Assembly: GCA_964633715.1 (NCBI GenBank)
Contig: CAZWHQ010000043.1
Location: 1-37,423 of the forward strand
Length of the DNA: 37,423 nt
Reading direction: 5' to 3'
Source: JAUWVG01 sp964633715
GTDB lineage: Bacteria; Acidobacteriota; Aminicenantia; Aminicenantales; Aminicenantaceae
Of the stretch, positions 24,752 through 33,832 are shown piece after piece. A model generated the notes under the pieces. That model was not told the DNA's origin. It made no database searches and worked only from the letters and a program-made list of their open reading frames with translations. A program made the position numbers and the translations under genes. Positions within the stretch are counted from its first letter, which is position 1; the number at the start of each line of letters is the position of its first letter.

Positions 24752-25357
24752 GTGTTTGGTAAATTTTCAAGGTTTATTTTCAACACCCGCAGGTACTACA
24801 GAATTTTCTTTCTTGTCCTTGGAGTCTGCCTAAAATTATTTGTTTTACAAAACACCACGACTCTCCTGTTATGGGCTATCGGCTTCATTCTTGTTTTGTC
24901 CGGACTGGCCTTTAGAGTTCACGCTGCCAGCTATCTGCACGGCCGTCATATCGTGACAGAAATTGAAGCAGATTTCTTTTGCGCATCCGGGCCTTACTCT
25001 TACATAAGAAATCCACTTTATTTTGGAAATTTTGTTGTCGATCTTGGGATTGTGATCACATTTAATATTTGGTGGCTTCTCCCATTGTATCTTGTCGAAT
25101 TTACTTTCCTCTATTCGATAATTATTCCCTATGAAGAAAAATTCTTAAAGAATAAATTCGGGGAAACCTATGAAAACTACAAATCTCAGATTCCAGCCGT
25201 ATTCCCAAGCAGAAAAAAGTACAAGTGCGAAGAAAAGATCATTCCCAATCGTGTAGAGAGTTTTAAGAAAGAACTTCCTTTAATTATTGCGCTTGTGCTG
25301 ATTTATGTTTTGTTCTTTTTCCTCTTTGTAAGGGAAATTCCGATTTTCCAGTTTTAG
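24752..25357 (+). CDS. Isoprenylcysteine carboxyl methyltransferase / PEMT-like membrane protein
   Basis: A 201-residue membrane protein with about five helices. The signature of the ICMT/phospholipid methyltransferase family is clear: 'GPYSYIRNPLYFGNF' (about 84-98) and the downstream 'IPYEEKFLKNKFGETYENYK' that completes the SAM site. Bacterial members methylate small or lipid substrates; the true substrate here is unknown, and isoprenylated proteins are unlikely. The start is GTG 24752 with GAGGAG at 24737-24742; no ATG lies nearby. Only 2 nt separate its stop from the secreted glycosidase gene, so they form a coupled pair under the promoter at 24661. Confidence 0.85.
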   Translation: MFGKFSRFIFNTRRYYRIFFLVLGVCLKLFVLQNTTTLLLWAIGFILVLSGLAFRVHAASYLHGRHIVTEIEADFFCASGPYSYIRNPLYFGNFVVDLGIVITFNIWWLLPLYLVEFTFLYSIIIPYEEKFLKNKFGETYENYKSQIPAVFPSRKKYKCEEKIIPNRVESFKKELPLIIALVLIYVLFFFLFVREIPIFQF

Positions 25358-25359
25358 TA

Positions 25360-27942
25360 ATGAAGAGATCAAAAGTCTTACTCTTTTTAGGTATTCTATT
25401 ATTTTTTTGGGGATTCATCCATGCTCAAGAAGGTCTGGTCCAGGAATTTAAGATCAAATCACATAAAATGGCCCTGGAAAGACTCGCTCGACCAGGAACC
25501 CCTTTTGATAAGGTGGGACGAAAGTTTGCAATTCTTGGTGATGAATCGGGAACGTTTGAGGCATGGGCCTATCCACTCAAGATACTGAGGAATTTTAAAA
25601 TCTCTTTTTTTGTCGGAAGCTCTACTCGGGCCATAGAGGCCGGAGATATCGTCAGGTACGTGTCTGTTTCTCCAGAAACGACCATTCTGACATTCACTTA
25701 CCAGTCTTTTACAGTCAAAGCCATCTATATCTCACCGGTTAATGAGCCTGGAGCCATCATTTTACTAAAAGTCAATACAGAAGTCCCCCTCACAATTGTG
25801 TGTGGTTTTCTTCCCGTGCTTCAACCCATGTGGCCGGCAGGTATTGGCGGGCAGTTTGCCTATTGGAATGAAGATATCAAAGCCTATATTATTTCTGAAT
25901 CCACGGGAAAAAACCACGGGCTTATCGGCTCCCCTTCAGCATCCGGACTCTCCTATACTCCCGCGCATATGCTTTCTGATTCCCCGAGTGAATTTCAAAT
26001 AGAACTGACTGATCCTGAAGAAGTCAAAGACAAGTTTATCCCCATCTACATGGCCGGAGGCCAGGGAGATCGAAAGGACATCCTCAATGCCTACAAAAAA
26101 CTCCAGCAATCTCCGGAACATTACTATCTGGAGAATGTGAGGCATTATTTGAACCTTCAGGAGAGGACGCTTCAAATCCAAACACCAGAACCGGAACTCG
26201 ATCTTGCCTTTTTTTGGGCAAAGGTTGCGTTTGACAACCTGATTGTCGACAACCCCAATCTTGGCAAGGGAATTGTGGCAGGGCTCGGAGCTTCCGGCAC
26301 AAGCGGTCGTCCGGGTTTCGGCTGGTTTTTTAGTGGCGATGCCTACATCAATTCATTCAGCCTCATGAGTTATGGGGCCCATGAAAACGTGCGTGAAATA
26401 CTTGAATTTACCCAGAAGTGGCAGAGGGATGACGGCAAGATGTCTCATGAACTTTCTCAAGCCGAAGGCTATATCGACTGGTGGAACGACTACCATTATG
26501 GATACATCCATGGAGACACAACACCTTATTACATCACAGCCATGTACGACTACATGCAGAAAAGTGGAGATATCGATTTTATCAAAGAAAGCTGGGGCAG
26601 CCTGAAAAAAGCCTACAATTGGTGTTTGTCCACAGATGCAAATAAAAACGGACTCATGGACAACAAATTAGCCGGATTAGGAGCCCTGGAGTATGGAGCC
26701 CTGACAGGTATTGAAACAGATATCTATCTGGCCGCTGTTTGGGTTAGGGCCATAAAAGTCATGCAGAAGATGGCCGATGCAGCCGAAGACAAAAAACTCA
26801 GCATTTCTGCTGCCAATTTTTATTTACAAGCCAAAAAAGCATTTGAAGAAAATTTCTGGGATAAAGAGAGTCAATTTTATGTCTATGCCTTCAATACAGA
26901 GGGTGAGCATGTCCGGGAGATCTCACCCTGGAATGCCGTGGGTTTGATGTGGGAATTGGGGACTCCCGAGAGGAGCCGAATTGCTCTCGAAAGAATCTGT
27001 TCATCTGAATTGACTACGGACTGGGGAATCCGGAGCATATCGAACAAAAGCTCCTACTTTCAACCGCTTAACTACAACTACGGAGCAGTTTGGCCTTTTC
27101 TGACAAGCTGGGTTACAACGGCACTCTATAAACATCATATGCCGCTTCAGGGATATTCCCTGCTTCATGCTACAGCCCAACACACATTTGACAACGCCTT
27201 GGGCTCCATTACCGAGGTTTTTTCCGGCTCAAAGAATGTGTGGCCCCAGGAAGCCGTGTCTCATCAGGGCTTTTCAACTGCAGGTGTCACTCTGCCTCTG
27301 GTCCGTGGGCTGTTGGGGCTTGAAGGAGATGCCATCAAGAAAGAATTCACCTTTTCCCCTCTTTTCCCGGCGGATTGGAGAAACATTAAAATCGAAAACT
27401 ACACCATTGGCGATGCCTCATTTTCTATAGACTTTAAAAAATCCAAAGGAAAAATATCTGTGACAATCAATTCAAAAAGAGCCAATGGATATAAGGTCCA
27501 CTTCTCACCAAATCTCAGCACGGCCACAAAAATCCAATCGTTTTCCATCAATGGAGAACCAGCGGATTTTGACACAAGTCAAGGTATCCAGACATCCATA
27601 ATTGGATCCGACAGACAAATGAATGAAGTTCCCTTGCATCTGGAATTAAATATATCACCATCTCTGGAAATTCTTCCTGTAATTCCCAAAACTAAGGTGG
27701 GAGATAAAAACAAGGGCTTAAAAATTCTCTCTGTCCAAAATAATGAATCGAGTATAGTCATTAAAGTCGAAGGCCTTGCCAAAACGGATTATTTTCTGAG
27801 GGTCCTGAATCCGGAAATGGCTAAAAATGTGACCGGGGCGGTTTTTGAGGGGGGGTATCTCAAGATAACAATTCCCGAAGGTCGAAAGGGAGAATTTATC
27901 TCTCATACAATCACGATCCAGATCCACCCATATTATTCATAA
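25360..27942 (+). CDS. Secreted (alpha/alpha)6-barrel glycoside hydrolase, glycogen-debranching-like
   Basis: An 860-residue exported protein with a Sec signal (cleavage near residue 22, 'FIHAQ'). An N-terminal beta domain covers about 25-250. A six-hairpin barrel at about 270-670 resembles amylo-alpha-1,6-glucosidases and GH15-like enzymes ('RPGFGWFFSGDAYINSFSLM', 'DTTPYYITAMYDYMQKSGD', 'ALEYGALTGIETDIYLAAVW', 'WPFLTSWVTTALY'). A C-terminal beta region follows. Asp and Glu residues in these motifs are candidates for catalysis, but the pair cannot be fixed by eye. It probably degrades an oligosaccharide in the periplasm or outside. It has no RBS of its own and follows the ICMT-like gene by 2 nt. 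Confidence 0.75.
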   Translation: MKRSKVLLFLGILLFFWGFIHAQEGLVQEFKIKSHKMALERLARPGTPFDKVGRKFAILGDESGTFEAWAYPLKILRNFKISFFVGSSTRAIEAGDIVRYVSVSPETTILTFTYQSFTVKAIYISPVNEPGAIILLKVNTEVPLTIVCGFLPVLQPMWPAGIGGQFAYWNEDIKAYIISESTGKNHGLIGSPSASGLSYTPAHMLSDSPSEFQIELTDPEEVKDKFIPIYMAGGQGDRKDILNAYKKLQQSPEHYYLENVRHYLNLQERTLQIQTPEPELDLAFFWAKVAFDNLIVDNPNLGKGIVAGLGASGTSGRPGFGWFFSGDAYINSFSLMSYGAHENVREILEFTQKWQRDDGKMSHELSQAEGYIDWWNDYHYGYIHGDTTPYYITAMYDYMQKSGDIDFIKESWGSLKKAYNWCLSTDANKNGLMDNKLAGLGALEYGALTGIETDIYLAAVWVRAIKVMQKMADAAEDKKLSISAANFYLQAKKAFEENFWDKESQFYVYAFNTEGEHVREISPWNAVGLMWELGTPERSRIALERICSSELTTDWGIRSISNKSSYFQPLNYNYGAVWPFLTSWVTTALYKHHMPLQGYSLLHATAQHTFDNALGSITEVFSGSKNVWPQEAVSHQGFSTAGVTLPLVRGLLGLEGDAIKKEFTFSPLFPADWRNIKIENYTIGDASFSIDFKKSKGKISVTINSKRANGYKVHFSPNLSTATKIQSFSINGEPADFDTSQGIQTSIIGSDRQMNEVPLHLELNISPSLEILPVIPKTKVGDKNKGLKILSVQNNESSIVIKVEGLAKTDYFLRVLNPEMAKNVTGAVFEGGYLKITIPEGRKGEFISHTITIQIHPYYS

Positions 27943-28063
27943 AAAATACCGACACTGTCATTTCTTTTCAATGATATCAACTTGATAATATGATTTTTAG
28001 CAATATCCGTGAACTTCACTTTGTTTGTTGGATACTTTCTATCAAATGTTGGCATTTTTTACC

Positions 28064-28200
28064 CCAAGGGAGCGAACCGATCTTACCACATCTGCTTCGT
28101 TACGTCCCAATCGCGGTGGAGAGCCACAGCTTCATGGGCCGATGCCTCGCATCTATCGCAACCTCGGCCCGTGAATAATCAGGCTAGAAGATAATTATTC
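28064..28200. other. Structured non-coding patch in the 27943-28288 gap
   Basis: The 346-nt gap between the glycosidase and BNR genes has no credible gene. At 28133-28173, CATGGGCCGA and TCGGCCCGTG form a 10-bp stem (one G-U) over a 21-nt loop. Inside it GATGC-CTC-GCATC (28141-28153) is an alternative hairpin. GTGG-AGAG-CCAC forms a third hairpin near 28115-28126, and GAATAAT/ATTATTC (28173-28179, 28194-28200) a fourth. The patch is more GC-rich than its flanks. It could be a dispersed repeat or a structured RNA; no known family was recognised. Confidence 0.35.
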
Positions 28201-28288
28201 AGAAAAAGCTATTGCATTATCTCAATAAAAGTCATATTGTTTTTTCTTGGACAAAAATCACTCTTACAATCCTTAATAGGAGGAACTA

Positions 28289-30955
28289 TTGAAAACAAGT
28301 CTTTCAAAAAAAGTTATCCTATCCAGTTTATCCTTAATCCTGTGTATACTGCTGCCATCTGCCAGCCTGCTGTCTCAATCAGGTTCTAATGATTTTCTGA
28401 AGCACTTTTCCTGGAGGGAAATCGGGCCGGCCAATCCTGGAGGACGGATCACTGATATCGAAGGTGTAGAAAGCAATCCGGTTGTTGTCTATGCCGGAGC
28501 GGCTACAGGCGGAGTATGGAAAACAGAAAATGCGGGCATCACATGGGAACCCATATTTAACGATATGCCAAATGCCTCTATTGGAGATATTGCGATCTCC
28601 CTCTCAAATCCCGATATCCTTTTTGTCGGAACGGGTGAAGCCAATAACCGCAACAGCTCTCCCTGGGGCGGCGGCGTCTTCAAATCAACAGACGCGGGGA
28701 AAACCTGGGAATTTGTCGGGCTTAAAGAAACCCACCATATCGGTCGCGTACTCATCGATCCTAAAAATCCTGATATCGTCTACGTCGCTGCACTGGGCCA
28801 CCTGTGGGGCGCTAATGAGGAGCGCGGAGTTTTTAAATCCATCGACGGCGGAAAAACTTGGGATAAAGTGCTCTATCTTGATGAAAGAACAGGTGTTACA
28901 GATTTGGCTATGGATCCCAATAATACCGACATCCTTTATGCTGTAGCCCACTTTAGGGAACGAGATCGATTCGATGCTGGGGATCCCGTTGACCAGTGGG
29001 GACCAAAAGCTGGCATATATGTGACTAAGGATGCCGGAAAAACGTGGGAAAAATCCACTCAGGGACTCCCAACCGATGAAATTGGACGCACCGGCATCAG
29101 TGCATCCCGAAGCAAACCAGGAACGGTCTATGCCCTTGTCAGTACGCAAAAAACACGCGGCCAACAGAGAGGCGGCGTTCTGAAAGCGGAAAAACTCGAT
29201 CCAAATCTCGGCGGCATTTTCAGATCTGATGACTACGGCGAGACATGGACACAAAAACATACGTATAATAATCGGCCTTCCTATTACAGTCAGATCCGTG
29301 TAGATCCCAACAATGAAAATGCCTTCTGGACCTGTGGATCACCTCTCGCCTATTCGGATGATGGGGGCAGCACCTTAAGAGTGGGAACACTTGTTCAAGG
29401 AAGAACGCATATCGATTATCATGCTCTCTGGATCGATCCCAACAATTCGAATCACGTCATCGTCGGCGGCGATGGAGGTATCAATATTACGTATGACAAT
29501 GGAAAAAAGTGGGATGTGATCACAACTATCGGCCTTGCACAATTCTATGCCATAACGGTAGATATGAGAAAACCCTATTATGTTTATGGTGGACTCCAGG
29601 ATAACGGCAACTGGGGAGGCCCCAGCCGATCACGCCGGGGCTCTGGAATCGTAAACAACGATTGGTTTCCTCTCAGCAATGCCGATGGTTTTTTCAACCA
29701 GGTCGATCCTACAGATCCCAACATCGTCTATTATGAAACTCAAGGGGGAAGCATCGCACGTGTCGATCTTCGCAACTGGGATAATACCTCGATTCGACCC
29801 AGACCCCCCGAGGTGCCCGAAGGTGAAACAAGAGAACGCTACAGGTTCGATTGGAACAGCCCTTTGCTGATATCTCCCCATAATCCACAGACTCTTTATC
29901 ACGGCGGCAATAAACTCTTTAAATCCGTTGACCGCGGTGACCACTGGCGGGCCATCAGCCCCGATCTCACGGCCACACCGGACGGCCAATACAGCGCCAT
30001 CGTCTCCATTGACGAATCCCCCATGAATCCGGGAACTCTCTGGGTAGGAACCAATGATGGAAATGTCCAGCTGACACAAAATGACGGCGGAGAGTGGACG
30101 CTGTTAAACGGGAATATGACCGGAGCACCTAAAGAATACTGGGTCAAACGTGTCGAAGCATCTAATCACGTGCACAGCAGAGCCTATGTGGTTTTTGACG
30201 GTCACCGCCACGATGACCAAAATCCCTATATCTATGTTACAGAAGACTTTGGTCAAACCTGGACTAAGATCACTAATGGTCTTCCCGAAGGATCGGTGTA
30301 TGTCGTCCGTGAAGACTACAAAAATCCCGATCTGCTCTTTGCCGGAACGGAATTTGCCCTCTATATCTCCATGGACAGGGGGCAGAATTGGACCCGCTTC
30401 ATGAACGGGCTCCCCACAGTGCCGGTCCACGACATAATCATCCACCCCCGCGATAACGATCTCATCGCAGGAACACACGGCCGAGGAGCCTGGATCGTGG
30501 ACAACATCACTGCTTTACAGCAGTTCACAACTGAAGTAAGGGAGGAGGATGTTTTTCTGTTCGACATCAGACCTGAGGTGCAGTGGGCAAGGACATATGA
30601 ATGGTCCTGGGTAACGGATAAGCGATTTATTAAACCTAATCCTCCGACAGGATCGAACATTTTCTACTTCCTGAAAAACGAAATTCCGGAGAAAGCCAAA
30701 ATTGAGATTCTGGATATTACAGGCAAAGTGATCCAAAATCTGGAAGGGCCAAAAGAAAAGGGGTTGCACAAAGTTTTCTGGAATTTCAGACAGAAACCTC
30801 CTGAGAAACAGGAGGTGACATCCGCACAGAGTAGATACAGACGAATCCCCATGGCAGGCCCCGGTCAGTACTTGGTCCGGTTGACAGTCGGTGATAAGGT
30901 GCTCAGCACAAAGCTTATCATTGAAAAAGACAATCCCCATTATTTAGGAAGGTAA
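28289..30955 (+). CDS. Secreted BNR/Asp-box (sortilin-like) beta-propeller protein
   Basis: An 888-residue exported protein with an N-terminal signal (about 1-32). It is dominated by Asp-box repeats: 'KTENAGITWEP', 'KSTDAGKTWEF', 'KSIDGGKTWDK', 'VTKDAGKTWEK', 'RSDDYGETWTQ', 'VTEDFGQTWTK' and 'ISMDRGQNWTR'. These fit the large VPS10/sortilin-like propeller family, often named glycosyl hydrolase in annotations without proof. The last ~130 residues form a separate beta-sandwich-like domain ('KIEILDITGKVIQNLEGP'). No catalytic residues can be assigned, so binding or a protease-associated role is as likely as hydrolysis. The start is TTG 28289 with AGGAGG about 6 nt upstream. Confidence 0.85.
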   Translation: MKTSLSKKVILSSLSLILCILLPSASLLSQSGSNDFLKHFSWREIGPANPGGRITDIEGVESNPVVVYAGAATGGVWKTENAGITWEPIFNDMPNASIGDIAISLSNPDILFVGTGEANNRNSSPWGGGVFKSTDAGKTWEFVGLKETHHIGRVLIDPKNPDIVYVAALGHLWGANEERGVFKSIDGGKTWDKVLYLDERTGVTDLAMDPNNTDILYAVAHFRERDRFDAGDPVDQWGPKAGIYVTKDAGKTWEKSTQGLPTDEIGRTGISASRSKPGTVYALVSTQKTRGQQRGGVLKAEKLDPNLGGIFRSDDYGETWTQKHTYNNRPSYYSQIRVDPNNENAFWTCGSPLAYSDDGGSTLRVGTLVQGRTHIDYHALWIDPNNSNHVIVGGDGGINITYDNGKKWDVITTIGLAQFYAITVDMRKPYYVYGGLQDNGNWGGPSRSRRGSGIVNNDWFPLSNADGFFNQVDPTDPNIVYYETQGGSIARVDLRNWDNTSIRPRPPEVPEGETRERYRFDWNSPLLISPHNPQTLYHGGNKLFKSVDRGDHWRAISPDLTATPDGQYSAIVSIDESPMNPGTLWVGTNDGNVQLTQNDGGEWTLLNGNMTGAPKEYWVKRVEASNHVHSRAYVVFDGHRHDDQNPYIYVTEDFGQTWTKITNGLPEGSVYVVREDYKNPDLLFAGTEFALYISMDRGQNWTRFMNGLPTVPVHDIIIHPRDNDLIAGTHGRGAWIVDNITALQQFTTEVREEDVFLFDIRPEVQWARTYEWSWVTDKRFIKPNPPTGSNIFYFLKNEIPEKAKIEILDITGKVIQNLEGPKEKGLHKVFWNFRQKPPEKQEVTSAQSRYRRIPMAGPGQYLVRLTVGDKVLSTKLIIEKDNPHYLGR

Positions 30956-30994
30956 ACGAATCCTCTAAAGACCGGTCAGGTGTAAGATACAAGA

Positions 30995-31027
30995 AGGGAA
31001 AACTTCTCAAACAGAGTTGTTTTCCCT
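30995..31027. terminator. Hairpin between convergent genes
   Basis: AGGGAAAAC (30995-31003) and GTTTTCCCT (31019-31027) form a perfect 9-bp stem with a 15-nt loop, between the BNR gene and khpA, which converge. There is no strong U-tract on either side. It is a plausible shared terminator. Confidence 0.4.
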
Positions 31028-31047
31028 AAAAACTTAATTGTTCTCTA

Positions 31048-31278
31048 CTACTCGATAATCTCCATACTTAATCTTTTTTTGATTTTCATACCAGCCGCTC
31101 CCAGAATAGTTCTGATAGCCTGCGCATTTCTGCCCTGTTTTCCAATAACTTTTCCCACATCTTCTGGGGCCACTCTCAATTCAATAATCGAGCTCTGCTC
31201 CCCATCCAATTCGGAAACTTTCACTTGGTCAGGATTGTCCACTAAGGACTTAGCAATCAATTCAACGAGTTCTTTCAC
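31048..31278 (-). CDS. khpA: KH-domain RNA-binding protein KhpA
   Basis: A 76-residue single KH domain, the typical KhpA length. The GxxG RNA-binding loop is 'VIGKQGRNAQAIRT' (about residues 44-57), preceded by 'IELRVAPEDVGK'. KhpA proteins bind RNA, often with KhpB, and influence cell division and small-RNA or mRNA stability. The start is GTG 31278 with AGGAGG 6 nt upstream. In many bacteria khpA sits between rpsP and rimM; here it stands alone between outer-membrane protein genes. Confidence 0.93.
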   Translation of the reverse strand: MKELVELIAKSLVDNPDQVKVSELDGEQSSIIELRVAPEDVGKVIGKQGRNAQAIRTILGAAGMKIKKRLSMEIIE

Positions 31279-31455
31279 TTAAGCCTCCTAATATTTTTGA
31301 GCTAAAATTCTTCTCTGTTTTTTCTCTCTTTTTCCCATGTCTCTGATCGATAACCTGTTCAAACTCAATTTTACTTGGCTTTTTTAATTGATAATATAGA
31401 ATAATATTTACGACGAATAGTGTCAAATCTTAAAAAGGGATATCTTATGGTTTTA

Positions 31456-31484
31456 TTGACTCATTCATAGGGAGTTGATACATT
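31456..31484 (+). promoter_or_regulatory. Promoter for the 31.5-37 kb operon
   Basis: TTGACT (31456-31461) and TACATT (31479-31484) are 17 nt apart. The leader to the ATG at 31526 is about 35 nt and includes GAAGGAG. Confidence 0.45.
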
Positions 31485-31525
31485 AGGTTTACTGACAATA
31501 CGAAATTTTAACAGAAGGAGAATTG

Positions 31526-32476
31526 ATGAAACAAAACAGAATATCCGTCTTATTTGCAGTGGGATTACTCGTTTTTTTATTTTTTCCACAATGGACAAAA
31601 GCTGAACCAAACGGACGAATTCCTGTGGAAAACCAAATGGACGCCATGGAAATGTCAGGATTAAATGTTGCTTTTAAACTATTCGGTGGTTTCGCCCGCC
31701 CTGTGGGTCAAAATGATGTCAACAAATATCTCAATGGATGGAATGAACTTCTTAATATGGCAGGGAGTTTTTATCAATATAATGTCAGTGGGGAGATTTC
31801 TCCTCTGGGATACAGCCCCTTTTTTAAAGGAGAGCTGCTATTCAGCTTCAACCCTCACTTTTCAATTGGATTGGGAGCGGGATACCTTCAGTTTAGCAAG
31901 CAGAGTTTGAAAACCCTATCCGAAGAAGGGTATATTGACGAATTTAATTTGAAACCAACTATCAGTGCCATCCCCCTCACTTTGAGCCTGTATTATGGTC
32001 TTCCAATTGGAGATTTTTTAAAAATTGTTGTCGGTGTGGGGGCAGGATACTATTTTGGTCATTTCAAAAATTCCACCACCGAAGCATCAGGCGGCGAAGA
32101 AGTTACAATCTTGTTTGAAGCGAACAAAAACACTTTTGGAGCTCAGGGAAGTCTAAACATCGAACTCAACATCGGCCGAACTTTAGCCCTCGTATTTGGT
32201 ATTTCAGGAAGATATGCCGTTTTAAAGGACCTGTTGGGAACAGCGACTTTTAGCTACACGACTCCTGATTTTTCGGGATCTGATACCTATTCCGAACTAA
32301 CTCTCTGGTATCTCGAAGATGAATTATTTGAGGGCTATTACTATGCCTCTTTGTTTCCCTCTGACGAGAAACCGGAAGAATCATATTACAGGAATGTCCG
32401 GAAGGCTGAGATTCCATTGTCATCTATGGCACTGCAAATCGGAATTTTGATCCGACTCAGCCAACTATTTCAATAA
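31526..32476 (+). CDS. Outer-membrane beta-barrel protein
   Basis: A 316-residue exported barrel with a Sec signal ending near residue 26 ('WTKAEPNG'). Alternating strands rich in Gly and aromatics follow ('FSIGLGAGYLQFS', 'IVVGVGAGYYFGHF', 'LALVFGISGRYAVL'), ending 'ILIRLSQLFQ'. It is homologous to the barrel part of the SH3 protein at 23355. A TTG one codon upstream is open, but ATG 31526 has the better spacing (5 nt) from GAAGGAG. It is the first gene of a five-gene run, 12 nt before the oxidoreductase, so it may be the outer-membrane entry or surface component of that pathway (inference). Confidence 0.75.
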   Translation: MKQNRISVLFAVGLLVFLFFPQWTKAEPNGRIPVENQMDAMEMSGLNVAFKLFGGFARPVGQNDVNKYLNGWNELLNMAGSFYQYNVSGEISPLGYSPFFKGELLFSFNPHFSIGLGAGYLQFSKQSLKTLSEEGYIDEFNLKPTISAIPLTLSLYYGLPIGDFLKIVVGVGAGYYFGHFKNSTTEASGGEEVTILFEANKNTFGAQGSLNIELNIGRTLALVFGISGRYAVLKDLLGTATFSYTTPDFSGSDTYSELTLWYLEDELFEGYYYASLFPSDEKPEESYYRNVRKAEIPLSSMALQIGILIRLSQLFQ

Positions 32477-32488
32477 AAGGAGTGATCT

Positions 32489-33820
32489 ATGCCTCACACC
32501 AGAAAAAAAACAACCATTTCACGCAGAAATTTCCTGAAAAGCACAGCCGCAGCGATAGCTGCTCCCGCAATTGTGCCTTCGACTGTTTTCGGACAGTCGG
32601 CTCCTAGCAATACTCTGCTTTTGGGATGTATAGGTGTAGGCCGGCAGGGCCAGGGAGACATGCAGGAGCTGATTTACCGCGGTCTGGAGGTTGGGGCAAG
32701 AGTGGTGGCTGTATGTGATGTGGACACCCACCGCATGGAAGACGCTCAGTGGCTGGTGGATAAAATCTATGCCCAGGAACTGGATAAAAACAGCTACAAA
32801 GGGTGTGCAGCCTACAGTGATTTTCGCGAGCTTCTCGCCCAAAAAGATATCGATGGCGTGCTCATTGTCACACCGGATCACTGGCACGCCGTTCATGGGA
32901 TTGCTGCGGCCAATGCCGGTAAAGATATCTACCTGGAAAAACCCATGACTTTTTCCATAACCGAAGGGCAAAAGCTCGTAAAAGCCATACGGCAAAATAA
33001 GAGAATTTTACAGGTCGGATCACAGCAGCGATCGTCCGTCTATTTCCGGATGGCCTGTGAATTAACCCGCAACCAGCGCATCGGCAAACTGCACACTATC
33101 CGCGTCTGGAACCCCGAAGACCAGGGAGCGGGAAATCCCGCCATCATGCCTGTACCTAAAAATCTCAACTATGACTTTTGGATGGGGCCTACATCTGAAG
33201 AGCCCTTTTCTGAGGACCGCGTGCATCCCCAAAGAAATTACAGCCGCCCCGGGTGGCTGCAGATAGAACGATACTGCCGGGGAATGATCACGGGCTGGGG
33301 ATCCCACATGAACGATATCGCCCAGTGGGGCAATGGATCAGAACAGAGCGGTCCGGTTGAAATCGAAGCCAAGGCAGAATTTCCCGACCGGGGTCTTTTT
33401 GACGTGCACACCTTCTATCATTCTGACGGACTCTATGCCAACGGAGTCAAATTAATCCAGGAGACAGGCGATCCGGCCGGCGTGAGGTTCGAAGGGAAAG
33501 ATGGTTGGATTTTTGTCCAAAGAGGTAAAATCGAAGCATCAGATAGAGAGATTCTTAAGCAGGAGATCGGAGAAAACGAAACCAAACTCTATGTGTCCAC
33601 TAATCATATGAAAAACTTTCTTGAGTGCATGCGCAGCCGGAAAGATCCTGTGGCTCCCGTAGAAGTGGGACACCGTTCAAATTCTGTTTGTGTTTTAACT
33701 CACATTGCCATGAAACTGGGAAGAAAGCTGCGTTGGGATCCTCAGGCAGAACGTTTTGTCAATGACGATGAAGCCAACAGATTGCTGGATTACCCGCACA
33801 GAAAGCCCTGGATTATCTAA
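32489..33820 (+). CDS. Tat-exported Gfo/Idh/MocA-family oxidoreductase
   Basis: A 443-residue NAD(P)-dependent sugar or polyol dehydrogenase-like protein. The Tat signal 'SRRNFLK' (R12-R13) is followed by an Ala-rich helix and cleavage near 'VFGQS'. The Rossmann motif is G49-x-G51-x-x-G54. The family motif E150-K151-P152 holds the catalytic Lys. The C-terminal domain has 'GWGSHMNDIAQWG', with the His of the active site. Export by Tat implies folding with the cofactor bound, as in glucose-fructose oxidoreductase. AAGGAG precedes the ATG. It lies in an operon with two DUF6807 genes and an enolase-superfamily gene, so periplasmic oxidation of a carbohydrate derivative is inferred. Confidence 0.92.
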   Translation: MPHTRKKTTISRRNFLKSTAAAIAAPAIVPSTVFGQSAPSNTLLLGCIGVGRQGQGDMQELIYRGLEVGARVVAVCDVDTHRMEDAQWLVDKIYAQELDKNSYKGCAAYSDFRELLAQKDIDGVLIVTPDHWHAVHGIAAANAGKDIYLEKPMTFSITEGQKLVKAIRQNKRILQVGSQQRSSVYFRMACELTRNQRIGKLHTIRVWNPEDQGAGNPAIMPVPKNLNYDFWMGPTSEEPFSEDRVHPQRNYSRPGWLQIERYCRGMITGWGSHMNDIAQWGNGSEQSGPVEIEAKAEFPDRGLFDVHTFYHSDGLYANGVKLIQETGDPAGVRFEGKDGWIFVQRGKIEASDREILKQEIGENETKLYVSTNHMKNFLECMRSRKDPVAPVEVGHRSNSVCVLTHIAMKLGRKLRWDPQAERFVNDDEANRLLDYPHRKPWII

Positions 33821-33832
33821 CGGATACAGCAC

